From: Chelonoidis abingdonii
Lineage: Eukaryota; Chordata; Testudines; Testudinidae
Assembly (NCBI RefSeq): GCF_003597395.2
Contig: NC_133769.1
Coordinates: 174,693,019 to 174,757,018, forward strand
DNA: 64,000 nt
Direction: 5' to 3'
The position numbers and the translations under genes are program-made. Positions within the stretch are counted from its first letter, which is position 1. Each line of letters starts with the position of its first letter. The notes under the pieces were generated by a model. It saw nothing but the letters and a program-made list of their open reading frames with translations. It did no database searches and had not been told where the DNA came from. Below, one piece after another: positions 22,892-33,164 of this stretch.

Positions 22892-23626
22892 CAGGGCCGC
22901 CCAGAGGATTTCGGGGGCCTGGGGCCGTTGGTGGCAGGCTGCTCCGGTGGACCTCCTGCAGGCAGGGTCTGCTAGTCCCGCGGCTCTGGTGGACCTCCCT
23001 CAGGCATGCCGCAGGACCAGGAGCCGCAGGACCAGTGGACCCTCCGCAGCCACGCCTGTGGGAGGTCCATTGGAGCCATGAGACTGGCAAGCGGCAGGCC
23101 ACCCCCCACGTGGCGAAATGTCTAGAGCTGGCTCTGTTCGGCAGCAGGGGGCCGTTCCGTTCCGGGACCCGCTGCCGAAGTGCCTCGAAGACCTGCGGTG
23201 GAGGCCCCCCGCCGGTGAATTACCGCTGGAGTGGGACCCGCCGCCGAAGTGCAGCCCGCTCTTCGGTGGTAATTCGGTGGCGGGGGGCCCCCGCCATGGG
23301 TCTTCGGGGCACTTCGGTGGCGGGTCCCGGAATGGAAGGGCCCCCCGCCGCTGAATTACCACCGAAGACCGGGTTGCACTTCGGCGTCAGGTCCCGCTTC
23401 CGCGATAATTCGCTGGTGGGGGGTCCTTCCGCCCAGCAGCAGAAGGACCCCCCCGCCAGCGAAGACCGGGAACAGAAGCTCCGGGGCCCAGCCCAGCAAG
23501 AGTTTTCCAGGACCCCTGGAGCGAGTGAAGGACCCGGCTCCAGGGGCCCTGAAAAACTCTCATGGGGGCCCCTGTGGGGCCTGGGGTAAATTGCCCCTCT
23601 TGCCCCCCACCCCCCGGGCGGCCCTG
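22892..23626. mobile_element. Non-autonomous hAT element in the SANT-gene intron, 735 bp
   Basis: Ends CAGGGCCGCCCAGAGG and CCCCGGGCGGCCCTG are inverted. The flanks GTCCCGCC (22884-22891) and GTCCCGTC (23627-23634) match at 7 of 8. It shares its terminal 80 bp or so (GGGGCCCCTG...GGGTAAATTGCCCC) with the element at 3840-4339 in opposite orientation. Its left interior (about 22940-23080) instead resembles the palindromic GGACCTCCCGCAGG module of the hAT at 58419-58691. The long GC-rich open frames are not genes. Confidence 0.9.
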
Positions 23627-23649
23627 GTCCCGTCTCCCCTCACAGCACA

Positions 23650-23833
23650 GTGCCGCGGACATGTTAGCCTGAGTGGGACAAGGACCACAGTGGCTCTGTG
23701 CAAGCATATTGCCCAAGTTCTGGATGAGACCTTTGAAGAGATCACTGAGGCTGATTACAGCAATGTGAGAGAGAACATCAGCATCCTATTCTGTGTCTAG
23801 GTCCCTTCCAACCCCAATATTCTATGATCTAGG
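23650..23833 (+). repeat. Short coding-like segment ending in a CR1-type tail
   Basis: Within the SANT-gene intron, in forward orientation, a frame reads ALCKHIAQVLDETFEEITEA then a few more residues to a TAG at 23798-23800. It is followed at once by GGTCCCTTCCAACCCC and ATTCTATGAT (about 23802-23831), which resembles the 3' terminus of CR1 LINEs. The peptide was not recognised. It may be a retroposed fragment that inserted with the tail. Confidence 0.4.
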
Positions 23834-23910
23834 CATGCATGCAGCCCTAACTCTCCTCATCCCAAGAGTCTGCCCCAAATAACTTCCTTCCCAAAATAAA
23901 AGCTGCTTAC

Positions 23911-24429
23911 CAGGCACTTCCTCTGGTGTTTGTCCTTCCTCAAGCACTGTCCGCCATGACTGGCTACCTTCCTCTTGGCTTGAGAACAGCTCCTGGCTGC
24001 ATGCATCTAGGAATGCTGAGGTGTCTTCCTCTTCCTCAGTACCCTTGCTCTCATTTTCCTCCTCCTCCTCTGCCTTGTTGGATTGGGCTCTGAAGTTTCC
24101 ATGGTGGTACTCGGAGTGGAGGTTTGGTCACCCCCAATCCAACTCTTTGTAGAAATGGCAGGTCATTAGGGCAGCACCGGAGCGGTGGTTTGCCTCACAG
24201 GCTTTGCAGTAGGCATGCCACAGCTCCTTCATTTTAACCCTGTACTGCAGTGCGTCCCAGTCATGGCCCCTTTCCACCATGTCCCTTGATATCTGCCTGA
24301 AGATATCGTAATTCTGCGGCTGGAGCGCAGCTGGGACTGGACAGCTTCCCCCTCACCCCCCGAAACATTGATGAGGTCCAGCACCTCACCATTGCTTCAC
24401 ACTGGGGATCGCCTGGTGCGTGGAGGCAT
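23911..24429 (-). pseudogene. Harbinger Myb/SANT-like protein, exon 1
   Basis: The start ATG is at 24429-24427 (MPPRTRRSPV). The next codon is TGA where the family has Trp, a nonsense change in the first SANT helix. The text continues SNGEVLDLINV, then AVQSQLRSSRR, where a lost base shifts the frame near 24313. Next come RDMVERGHDWDALQYRVKMK and FYKELD, i.e. the rest of the trihelix/SANT domain, and an acidic stretch (EEEEENESKGTEEEEDT). The exon ends with QTPEEVPG at a GTAAGC donor (23910-23905). So at least one stop and two frameshifts inactivate it. It pairs with exon 2 across a 1.35-kb intron enlarged by the hAT insertion. Confidence 0.85.
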
Positions 24430-24783
24430 GTCCACTTGCAAAGATTCACTGAGTGCATTCCATGCCTTGCTGAGCAAACAGGAAGGGGATTTTCAAAATT
24501 CCCAGAGAATTTAAAGGGTGGGTCTGATGGTTGGTCACCTGAGGGCAGGGCAGTAGAGTTCAAAATGACACTTCTGGAAGCTGATCAGAACACATTAACA
24601 AACCAGGGGTGCTCTAGCTGGGGTGCATCAAACATTATTCCACTCACCAAGGTGGATTACCAGGAGCGCTCTAGCTGTGGAGTCAGAGCACTCTACAGGC
24701 CTTGCCAGTGTGGACACATTGTGAGTTAGAGCACACGGGGCTGCTTTAATGCGCTCTAACTCACAAGTGTAGCCACAGCCTCA

Positions 24784-25571
24784 GAGAATTGAGGAATGGG
24801 GTGTTTCCCTGGCTTCTCCAGCTGGCAGACCTCCTAGGGCTGGTCCTGGAGGGGAGTCCCAGGCACGTGAGCGGGAGCTGATGTACTTCTGCAGTGCTCT
24901 CTTCATGCACATCCAAGGAGGTGTCCCCATATCACTCTTTTCTCTGCTGCTACCCTGATAATCCACTCTGTCCTCTCTTTATTCTCTGTTTTGATCACCA
25001 ATGTGCAACTTCCCTCTCCTTCCCACTGAAAACCCTACTCTCCTCCCCAGCACTTCCCGTGTCCTCCCCCCACCCACACATTGTCTTCTTTCTGCACTAG
25101 CCTCAGAACTGCCTGCTGTCCTCATTTCTTTCCCTATCTCCCTCCTTCCCATAACCCCTTGCTGCTCCCTCAGCTCCATGCCCTGGGCTTCTCTGCACAA
25201 ACCTCTATACCCACTGCAGCAGAACTACACAGTTGAGCAGGTGTCAGAATTGCTGCGGTACTATGAACCCCCGGGAAGAATTCTGGCTTTGACCTGGGCC
25301 CCCTGCATCGCTGTCAGAGCCAGAATGCAGAAATGTAATTCCAGTTTTCTGTTTTGGGAAGGACACCAGACAGATGGCTGTCAGAATGGTGGGTGACAGT
25401 GGAGCACAATGAAATCTGGGTTCAGGGCATTTTGACAGGCTAGTTCTGAAGTGAAGGAGTTAGCTTACAGAGCCCAGACAAGCAAAAACCACCAAAGCCA
25501 GCAGTTCCACAACCTGTCCCCACCCAACCCCATCCCTCACCTAGAAATCTTAGATTATGATAGTTGCTTGG
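24784..25571. other. Pyrimidine-rich stretch, no gene seen
   Basis: From about 24930 to 25190 the + strand is strongly C/T-rich (CTCCTCCCCAGCACTTCCCG, CCCTATCTCCCTCCTTCCC). A 131-codon frame at 25001-25396 reflects this composition. Nothing recognised as an exon. Confidence 0.4.
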
Positions 25572-25850
25572 AGAGGCAGTATGGTCTAGTGGTTTGGACA
25601 GTGCATTGGGACTGAGGGAAAACTTTGGTTTTATTTCTATCTCTGCCAATGACTGGCTGTGTGACCATGGGCAAATTTCTCTATCTGCCTCCCTTTCCCC
25701 TCTCACTGTTTGTCTATCTTGGCTGTTTAGATTGCAAGCTTTTAAGGGCAGGGGAAAATGTCTCTTGGGCACGGTACAAACATGTACTAACTCAAGGATG
25801 CCCAGTCTCAGCTGTGCAGTGTATTACCGCTGTAATTCAAATAATACTTC
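25572..25850 (+). repeat. MIR/CORE-SINE copy, nearly full length
   Basis: It has the tRNA-like head AGGCAGTATGGTCTAGTGG and a degenerate box B region, then GGCTGTGTGACCATGGGCAA, the MIR core. It ends with TTAGATTGCAAGCTTTTAAG, GGCACGGTACAAACATG and a TGTAATTCAAATAATA tail. It reads on the + strand. Old, with many substitutions. Confidence 0.7.
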
Positions 25851-26959
25851 ACTACCTCCTTTTTGCTTGTGACTGCACCATCCACTATTCCTGCTGAGAT
25901 ACTATCCCCTCCTCATGTATTTTCTAGTGCTCTAACTCCTACATATAACTTGAGTGTTAAATATTACATTTATTACTCCCAGTTGTTAATATGAGTAATT
26001 CTGATGTTCTGACTTAATAGGGTGCCTTGTATTTGGACAGTTGCTTTAACTATGTGCCCATTCTCTTTCTTTCTCTCTCTCGTTAGCCGCTATCAAAGAT
26101 AGCACATAAATATTAAACATTTCCTATCCCTGTTCCTTAATTTTCTGAATGACAAATACAGTCTTCATTTTTTTCCTTCTATAAAACTTTGTTTTTCTGT
26201 GGGGCTGCCATAACCTATAAACAAGCTAGCAGTAAATCAAAGATTCTCCAGTATGATTTATTCCACATTTGGAGAATAGATTTTCAGATTATAACGAGAA
26301 AAGAAAGATTGGGACAAAATGTGCTGGAATCTCTTTCCCCGCCAACCAAGTTCTGCTGTTAACATTTCAGACATGCTATCTCCTCATACACACGGCACAC
26401 CACCTCTAAAGTAGGATTATTTATCAGAGATTTTTGCAGAATTTGTCAAACATTTGTAGATACTTTAACTTCTGTATTATTGGAATTTCCTCCTTTTGTA
26501 TTTTGTTACTGACAAAAAATAATTGATCTCATACACATACAACCCTCTCCCCCAACAACAGCAGCAAAAACTAGCAGGTGAATTCATTTTAGGCTTTCCT
26601 TCACTGATTGTAAAATCCTTTGGTTTTACCAGCCAACATATTAGGGTACAGAGTTATATCTGCAACAATCTCCTTGGAACTACTAATTTAGTGTTGGAAA
26701 GAGTTCTCATTGACTACCAACCAGTGGATAAATCTCCTGCTGTCCCCATATACACTGGAGAAGATCTTGGGGAGTGCTTTTATTTTATCAAATGTGGTCT
26801 GTAGCTTGACTTTCCTTGCAACAACCACAGTTTGTTAGGCTCTTGCATCAACCTTTGCACTGGATAGTTGTGTTACTGAGTTCCCCAGGATAGCACAGCT
26901 TTTCCTTCTTTACCCAGCAGTTGAAATGGAATTCCTTCTCCCTTCTGAAGTGCACGGGT
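25851..26959. other. AT-rich unique DNA, no gene seen
   Basis: Nothing recognised. A 93-codon frame at 26523-26804 lacks a domain signature and splice context. Confidence 0.4.
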
Positions 26960-27065
26960 TAGATTCTGTTATCATTTTACACCAGTGTAAATCCAAATGA
27001 ACACCAGAGCCGTCAGTGGTATTATTCTGGCTTTACACTGGTATAAATGAGAGCAAAATTTGACC
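26960..27065. repeat. Short palindromic repeat (TTTACACCAGTGTAAA type)
   Basis: AGATTCTGTTATCATTTTAC, ACCAGTGTAAAT at the left pairs with CTTTACACTGGTATAAATGA, GAGCAAAATTT at the right, so nearly the whole unit folds back. Central bases (GAGCCGTCAGTGG) are a decayed form of the usual core. Confidence 0.7.
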
Positions 27066-27919
27066 TTTTAATCTCTTTGGGTGTGGACAGAGAATTTTCT
27101 CTGTAATTTACATTGCCAGACTATTATTCCTATGTTTGCGTTCTCTAGGGTAATTCATTATTGCAGGCTATGGCTACTTTACTTGTGGTATTTATGCATT
27201 TATTGTTGTATTTATTTTATTTTTAGTTTTATCTGTCTGTGAATAAATTCACCCATTGTCTTGCCCAGCTCCTGCTGCCCCATGATAGAGAGCAGCCCAC
27301 AACAAAATTTCACAGGTTGCAGTAGCTGAAGGACACTATACTCCTTTCCAGTGAGGGGTCTAGTAAGAGCCAGTGCAGCCCATGGTGCCCCATTTTGGCT
27401 CTGACTGGGGGATAAGAAATGGCCAGGTCACCAGGAAGATGTACTATGTCAGTGTCTTCCAAAGATGCCCCCTACTAGCAGTCACCCTCTGGAGCCCATT
27501 TTGGAGTTAAAGGGGCCTCAACCCACAGAGCTCTGGGGGAACATTACCTGTGCCCGTTTTCTGCAGAAGGGGTGTGTGAATCCTTTCTGGAAAACAAGGG
27601 GCTGAGCTGGAGCACTGAAGTATCAACTGCTCCTTCCTGTGCCATGTGGTGAGTTTGAAGAGGGATTTGGTTTCCTTTTTCTTGATTTGTATGTTCAACA
27701 GGAATCTTGAATTTAGACATTTAAAAAAATGATGTAGTAGTTTTTGCCTGATTCTGGCTGGTGTATTTGTTGAATGCCAATCAGTATACCCACTAGGTGT
27801 AAGGAAACCAACTCAAGTGCTGCTGTTAGAGAAAAGAAACTGTGTCCATACACAGTTCACTCTTTGCAGTCCTATCTCATTTACCTACAATAGGATTTAA
27901 AATAAACATAGGAATTACC
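27066..27919. other. No gene or recognised repeat
   Basis: Mixed sequence. The segment 27270-27480 is more GC-rich and may be an unrecognised interspersed repeat, but no ends or second copy were seen. Confidence 0.35.
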
Positions 27920-28250
27920 ATGGCAGATTAGAGAAGTGATCCAGCTAGTCCAGTATTCTGTCTGTCTGATACTGACTAATATTGGTTGCTTCAAAAAACC
28001 ACAAGGTGAACAATCAGTAATAACCTATCCACAGGAAAGTTTCTTCTCAACCCTCTCGGCTAGAGCTTGGCTTATGCTCTCAAGCATGAGGATTTATATC
28101 CCTTCCAATATCCAGGTTTGTTTTTTAAAAACTCCAGTCAGTATATATTTGGATGGTTTCATCATCTGTATAAGAGATCACCTCTTGACACTACAGGTTG
28201 GTGGGGAACTGTGTGTCCAAATGCCCACATTTTTGCATCTGTAACCTGAA
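27920..28250 (-). repeat. CR1-type 3' UTR fragment, reverse orientation
   Basis: Read on + it has TGATCCAGCTAGTCCAGTAT, TCTGTCTGTCTGATACTGAC, then GCTTGGCTTATGCTCTCAAG and ATGAGGATTTATATCCCTTC. This is the complement of the untranslated 3' region of CR1-related LINEs. Substitutions and gaps indicate an old copy; the assignment is from remembered consensus. Confidence 0.55.
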
Positions 28251-28309
28251 GTTTAAAGGCACTTCAAGGTTCTCAAGAGAACTGACATAGAACTCTGGAG
28301 AGTCAGGAT

Positions 28310-28415
28310 CAAATTCTGTTCTCACTTATTCTGGTTTAAATCAGCAGTTAAGGCAACTGACTTCAATGCAGTTACTGTAGATTTACACTAGTGAAATTGA
28401 CAGCAGAATCGGTGT
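28310..28415. repeat. Short palindromic repeat with CAACTGACTTCAATG core
   Basis: GATCAAATTCTGTTCTCACT at the left is mirrored by TTGACAGCAGAATCGG at the right, with GGTTTAAATC / GATTTACACTAG pairing inside and GACTTCAATGCAGTTAC in the middle. Confidence 0.6.
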
Positions 28416-28720
28416 ATCTGTTTAATTTCTGAAATGGCTTCTAGATTAATTGGAGCCCTGCATCTTGGGAGGACCTCTCTTTGCCTTTGCTGTGGCAGTC
28501 GGTTGATGTAGGGTTTCCTAGCAGTTGAGAACAGTGCTGATTGTGAATTGCTGCTAATGTTGGCTGGAGTTTTTTGATTCTAAGGACCAGTTAGGCGTAT
28601 GACCAGATTACGCTTCTGCCTGTGACGTGAAAAGGAGGAAAATATTTTACAGTTTGAAAAACAGATTAAATTAGATGAAGTTATTTTCAGTGGCTGTATC
28701 TGGAAGATTGAGAGTCAGGT

Positions 28721-28905
28721 TCATAGATTCATAGACTTTAAGGTCAGAAGAGACCATTATGATGATCTAGTCTGACCGCCTGCACAATGCAGGCCATAGA
28801 ATCTCACCCACCCACTCCAGTAACAAATCCCTAACCTATGTCTGAGTTATTGAAGTCCTCATATTGTAGTTTGAAGACCTCAAGCTGCAGAGAATCCTCC
28901 AGCAT
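28721..28905 (-). repeat. CR1 3' end, reverse orientation
   Basis: TCATAGATTCATAGACTTTA, then GATGATCTAGTCTGACC, AATGCAGGCCATAGAATCTC and ACCTATGTCTGAGTTATTGA form the complement of the CR1 3' terminus. The ATTCATAG at 28726 corresponds to the ATTCTATGA-type tail. A forward copy of the same tail lies at 51850-51955. Confidence 0.75.
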
Positions 28906-29164
28906 CTTTAGGACAGCAGAGGAGAGAGGCTCTGAAACATTTCTATTGTACTAGCAAAATAAATTTGAAGTGGCTATGTTCAAGGTGGGTATTTGAGGCT
29001 TGATTCTGTCCCTGGCAGGGTAGCACATCTCCCACTGAAGGCAATGAGGGTTAGTCATGTCTTGGGAGGTAGAAATGTAAGCTTTCAGTCTTCATGATGT
29101 GGATTCAGCAACAGCTGTTAGACCCTTGCCTCTCATTCAGAATGGGAAGAGAGCACTTTGTATA

Positions 29165-29555
29165 CAGTAGAACTTCAGTTGCAAACACCACAGTTATGAA
29201 CTGACCACTCAACTACACACCTCATTTGGGACCAGAAGTATGCACTCAGGCAGCAGACATCCACCCAGCCACCCACCCACATAAACACAGGACAGCACTA
29301 TTTTAAATGTAAATTACTGAAAATAAAGTCAAATCTTTTATTTAAAACTTTCCCAAGTTAAGAAAACTGTTTCTGCGCTTGTTTCGTTTAAAGTAAGATG
29401 GTTAAAAGCAGAATTTTTCTTCTGCACAGTAAAGTTTCAAAGCTGTATTAAGTCAATGTTCAATTGCAGAGTTTTGAAAGAACAACCATAACGTTTTGTT
29501 CAGAGTTACGAACAACCTCCACTCCCATGGTGTCTCTAACTCTGAGGTTCTACTG
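29165..29555. mobile_element. Tigger/pogo-like MITE, 391 bp
   Basis: Ends CAGTAGAACTTCAG and CTGAGGTTCTACTG are inverted repeats with one mismatch. The left flank is TA and the right flank CA, consistent with an original TA target duplication. Subterminal CACAGTTATGAACTGACC and TTCAGAGTTACGAAC repeat the theme. CAGTAGAACCTC-type ends are typical of Tigger (Tc1/mariner) elements. No transposase. Confidence 0.75.
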
Positions 29556-30025
29556 CAACAAGTTTCACTGTGGCTGTGAACATTCCATTGGGGGTTTATT
29601 TTATTCTCTCCAAGTTTGTTATTGGGGCTTTTGGGTTCTCTGTTGTGAGTTTTCCCTGGTTGTAAAATCTGCTTTGTCTTCTTTCGTTTCCAACATTGTT
29701 CTCCTCTCACCATGTCTGCACTGTATTGCAGTTGCATTGTATACGAGTGAGGTTTAATTTCCTCAGGGCAGGGGACTTTGCCTTACATAGTTTTATGAAA
29801 TACCAATGTATATTAGGTAATGTTTTCAAAAATGCCTAAGTCCCATTTTCAAAAGTAACTTTGGTACTTAAGAGCCTTAGTCTCATTGAGTTTCCTATGA
29901 GACAGAGGCTCTGAAGTGTCTACGTTACCTTTGAAAAAAGTATTTAGATTCTAAGTCACATAGGTACTCGTGAAAATTGTGCCCATTATATTGATGAGGC
30001 TCACAGATAAATAATTATTGGGGTA

Positions 30026-30678
30026 TGTGGCGGGGCAACGACTCACCAGCTTGGCATCTCCTGCTGGTCATCCTGGGAATTAGGTCTTCCAGCCCAGAGT
30101 GCCCTCTGCAGACTGGTGTCTCGCCTACAGCTGGCCCCTATGTCCCTCCCGGACCCTGGTGCCTTTCACATCAGGGTTCTGCCCCCAGCAATAACCCACT
30201 GTCTCTGGGTCTCCCCTCCCAGGGGAACCCCCTATCCCCACCTTGCCTCAGTGGCTGCTGCCAGTCATCGTCTAGCCCCCGCTCACTGGGGCAGATGGCA
30301 GTCTGTAAACCACTCATCATCAGCAAGGGGGTTAGGACCTGCTGCCTCTGCCTATTCCTGGGGTGCCCCTCTGCATCCCTAGTACACTTGTGGGCCCTTA
30401 ACTTGGCCTACAGTCTGGGACTTTGCTAGGCTGGAGCTTCCTCTGCCCTTCCCCAGCATTGCTCCACCCTAGGTACCCTCCTCAGCTTCCCAGGCAGCCA
30501 GGTCCTTCTCTCTCTAGCTCCCTAGAGAGAGAATGTGTTCTAGCTTCTGGCCCACTGCTGTCTTATAAGGGTGAGCTGGGCCCTGATTAAGCTGTCCGCA
30601 GCTTTGGCTGCTTTCCCCATCAGCCTCCCTTTTCCCAGCTGCAGCCCTATCCAGGACCGGAGTGACCACTCTACTACA
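30026..30678. mobile_element. Solo LTR (family A) with perfect 5-bp target duplication
   Basis: It starts TGTGGCGGGG, ends ACTCTACTACA and is flanked by GGGTA at 30021-30025 and 30679-30683. A TTATAAGG promoter-like box lies near 30563. It aligns with the LTR at 631-1309. There is no internal region, so it probably arose by recombination between the two LTRs of a provirus-like insertion. A 134-codon frame inside has no recognisable domain. Confidence 0.88.
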
Positions 30679-30700
30679 GGGTACTATGAGGGTACTATGA

Positions 30701-31036
30701 GGGAGAGGAGGCTGGCTGATGGAGACTCCTGTGACTGTGGGGTTTGTTTCCGATCCTCTGTCCATTCACGTATCCGGGCAGAGTTCCTCTGGGTGGCGTC
30801 CACTGGCTCCCTTGATGCCTTCAAGGAGCAGTGGACGCTGTCCGGGGTTCTCTGCTTGGTGTCCCTGTCAGGCTTCCTACTTTTGACCCTTTGACTGCAC
30901 TCCTGTCCCTGTTATTTCATTTGTTGTCCCCTGGAATCATTTGGTTTCCAGGTCCTGTAGATCCTCCCCTTAGGCTGGGTGGGGTCCTTCAGCATTAGGC
31001 TTTTGCCTGCCCACTTCCCGGAACCCAATAGGTACA
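30701..31036 (+). repeat. Orphan retroposon, copy 2, with 11-bp flanking duplication
   Basis: It is bounded by GGGTACTATGA at 30690-30700 and 31037-31047, an 11-bp duplication like those made by LINE machinery. A third copy of the 11-mer at 30679-30689 joins the adjacent LTR. From about 30786 to 31030 it matches 17554-17788, with a common 3' end at ACCCAATA and different 5' limits. No coding capacity was recognised. Confidence 0.65.
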
Positions 31037-31047
31037 GGGTACTATGA

Positions 31048-31925
31048 CTTTTTTATTTTTCTGAGGAGGCTACATGGGGAGTCCTACATGAAAAGCTTTA
31101 CTACATGTAGAGGTTTTTCTACTAGATACATTTGAATGTTATGTTTTAGTGTTGTTCAGCCTTGTCTAAGCAGAGAGCACGAACTACATTGTCTGTTTTA
31201 CATTGACATGATGTAATACACATATTTCCCTTGCTCGGGCTTCTTCTGTCTATGTATTTATCTATATTTTTCTTAAATTATGTCTCCTTGTAATATAAAA
31301 TGTTGGCTTCTTCGGAATGCACGTCACTGTTTTCAATCAAAGAGAAAAATGCTAAAAAGCATCAGATTCCTTTTTGCCTGATAGTAGTAGTCCCAAGTCC
31401 TGCTAGGAGAAGGTTGATCTTTCAGAAAACGTATTTAGAAAGCAGCTGCTAATTCAGAAGTCAGGTAATTTGTCTGATTTCCCCCTCACGATGCTAGAAC
31501 ACCATGTCACAAAGGAAAAGCCAGCCATGTGTACTCATCATTTGGTCTGTTATTCAGAAGCTCAGATGTTTAATTGCTATTCGGCATTTAACTTGTCTTG
31601 TAATATTGGCTTGCCCTTAGGTAGGAGTACATCCAATCTCCCGATCAATCTCCAACTCAACAACCACTTCTGTTCTAGAAGGTGGCCATTAAACCGTGAA
31701 GACTTCTTATAACAAAAAATAGACACACACGAAGGAGTAATCTGGAAAAGTAGATGGGACAACGCTCCAGCAATCAGCTGATGGCCTCTCCTGGTGGTAA
31801 ATTGGAATTGGCAGGAGCCGATGGAATGTATTGCTCTCTGGCAGAGGATCAGGATTCGTTTCTACCAGGTTCATAACCTGTGTTGTATTTGCCCCTGTTC
31901 TCGGACAGTAATCTTCCCACTGCCA
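31048..31925. other. No gene or recognised repeat
   Basis: AT-rich DNA. Short frames at 31470-31712 and 31577-31762 overlap on opposite strands and have no support. Confidence 0.4.
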
Positions 31926-31929
31926 TTCG

Positions 31930-32045
31930 GGGCCTCAAAACCTCACCGCTAGGCTATTGTAAATCCCTCTTGTTCAGACTGCCAAAGGATTCTATCCCTT
32001 GCAGCTAGTGCTGAATGTGGCAACACACTTCCTCACTAGAGTGAG
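31930..32045 (+). pseudogene. L2/CR1-L3-like LINE fragment (RT C-terminus)
   Basis: GCTAGGCTATTGTAAATCCC, CTGCCAAAGGATTC, CCTTGCAGCTAGTGCTGAAT, GTGGCAACACACTTCC corresponds to the peptide pattern RLxYCNxL...LQLVLNxAxxxLT, the block downstream of the reverse-transcriptase palm in L2-like elements. The frame is decayed. The LINE at 61140-61690 carries the same block (RMDYYNAFF...LQLVQN). Confidence 0.65.
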
Positions 32046-32069
32046 TATTTCTCAATATATTAAGTCTAG

Positions 32070-32165
32070 TTTTGCTCACGATTGCTATAAAAATCTGGAG
32101 TAATTGCACTGAACTCAGTGTAACTATAGATGTATATAACTGCTGCAAGTAAGAAAATAATCGTG
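32070..32165. repeat. Short palindromic repeat, decayed
   Basis: TTTTGCTCACGATTGCTAT on the left and AAGAAAATAATCGTGCC on the right flank AATTGCACTGAACTCAGTGT, a decayed form of the CACTGAAGTCAGTG core. Imperfect fold-back. Confidence 0.4.
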
Positions 32166-33164
32166 CCCATTACACATACCCTGCATTCATTTTGACAGAT
32201 GACAGCAAATAATGTACCTGGAAGAATTCCAGCCCAGTCATTCCAATCTAAGTGCTTGTTTCAGATAGTTTGGAGAAAGTTCAGACAAACATGCCACTTT
32301 TGAGTGTTCATGCAACCGGATCCTCTGTAACTTTTGAAGCTCCATCATGTGACTTCACTGCAAGATCAAACAGAAGGAGACACCGGGCCATGAGGGAGAA
32401 CTCAGTCTTTTAAAGATATCTTTGCTAATTAAAAATGTTATAGGAGAGAACTTAAAGAGCCATCTTCTTTTTTTTCTGCAGGGTTGTTGGTTTTGTGTTT
32501 TGTTTTGTCAAATATGATTGGAATTTCCCTCCTGTAACACACGTGAGAAACAGAATGACTATTCTCAGGAGTAGATTTCAAACTAGTGCCTAGTCAACTT
32601 TGACAGCCAGGGGCCTTGTATGGTCCCTTATGGTTCAAGGTAAAGTGGCCTCATTATCATAAAACCCATTGCTTTTTAAAATCTTTTTGTACTTGAAGAG
32701 TGATACTCTAACTGCAGTTATTTCCCCTGTCCCTACTCTTCTCTTTGCCTCTTTGAGCCGTTCCTTAGCTGAAGAAGAATTGTGCTGAGCTGAACCTCAG
32801 AATTGGGAGAATGCTGTCCAACGTTCGAGGGCTAGCAGGGTGCACTTCAGGGGCCTGGCATGACTATGCAGGGTTAAAAGCACTTTCATTTAAAATGGAA
32901 TTTACATGCTTCAGAGGTTTCTTATCTCCTTAACTAGTCCGTAAGGAATTAATAAGTTAGAGGCATTCTGCTCAGAATGGTGGCTTGGTTGCCACTATTT
33001 ATTAAGTGGCTGAAGCATGAGCTTGATATATTTACACACACTGTACCTTATGGACATGAAGACAGTTCATTGAAGCTCTTTCTTTTAGTCCTCTGCACTT
33101 AACCTCATCCTATAGGTTATGTACATGTCTATTATAATAAAATTGCTTCACTCTGAGATCCTCA
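32166..33164. other. No gene or recognised repeat
   Basis: Ordinary AT-rich DNA with a T run near 32468. No reading frame or repeat identity is supported. Confidence 0.4.

Larger units (their letters stand above)
20194..24780. mobile_element. PIF/Harbinger DNA transposon, complete but inactivated
   Basis: The left end GGGCATGGCTACACTTG and the right end CAAGTGTAGCCACAGCC are inverted repeats, followed inward by the related GTAGAGCGC and GCGCTCTAACTC blocks. Both sides carry TCA (20191-20193 and 24781-24783), a 3-bp duplication. Harbingers more often show TWA, so TCA is a slight deviation. Inside lie the two expected genes: a DDE nuclease on + (20550-21791) and a two-exon Myb/SANT-like gene on - (24429-22017). 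Length is 4587 bp, about 3.84 kb without the hAT insertion in the intron. Both genes carry disabling changes, so the copy cannot move by itself. Confidence 0.92.

Noticed and set aside
22858..23589. 243-codon forward open frame, the longest in the window
   Set aside because: It lies almost wholly inside a GC-rich non-autonomous hAT element with defined ends and duplications; both strands are open there because of composition.
25001..25396. 131-codon Pro/Ser-rich frame
   Set aside because: Lies in a pyrimidine-rich tract; composition explains it.
30025..30429. 134-codon forward frame
   Set aside because: Contained in the solo LTR; no known domain, and the homologous LTR at 631-1309 does not keep it.
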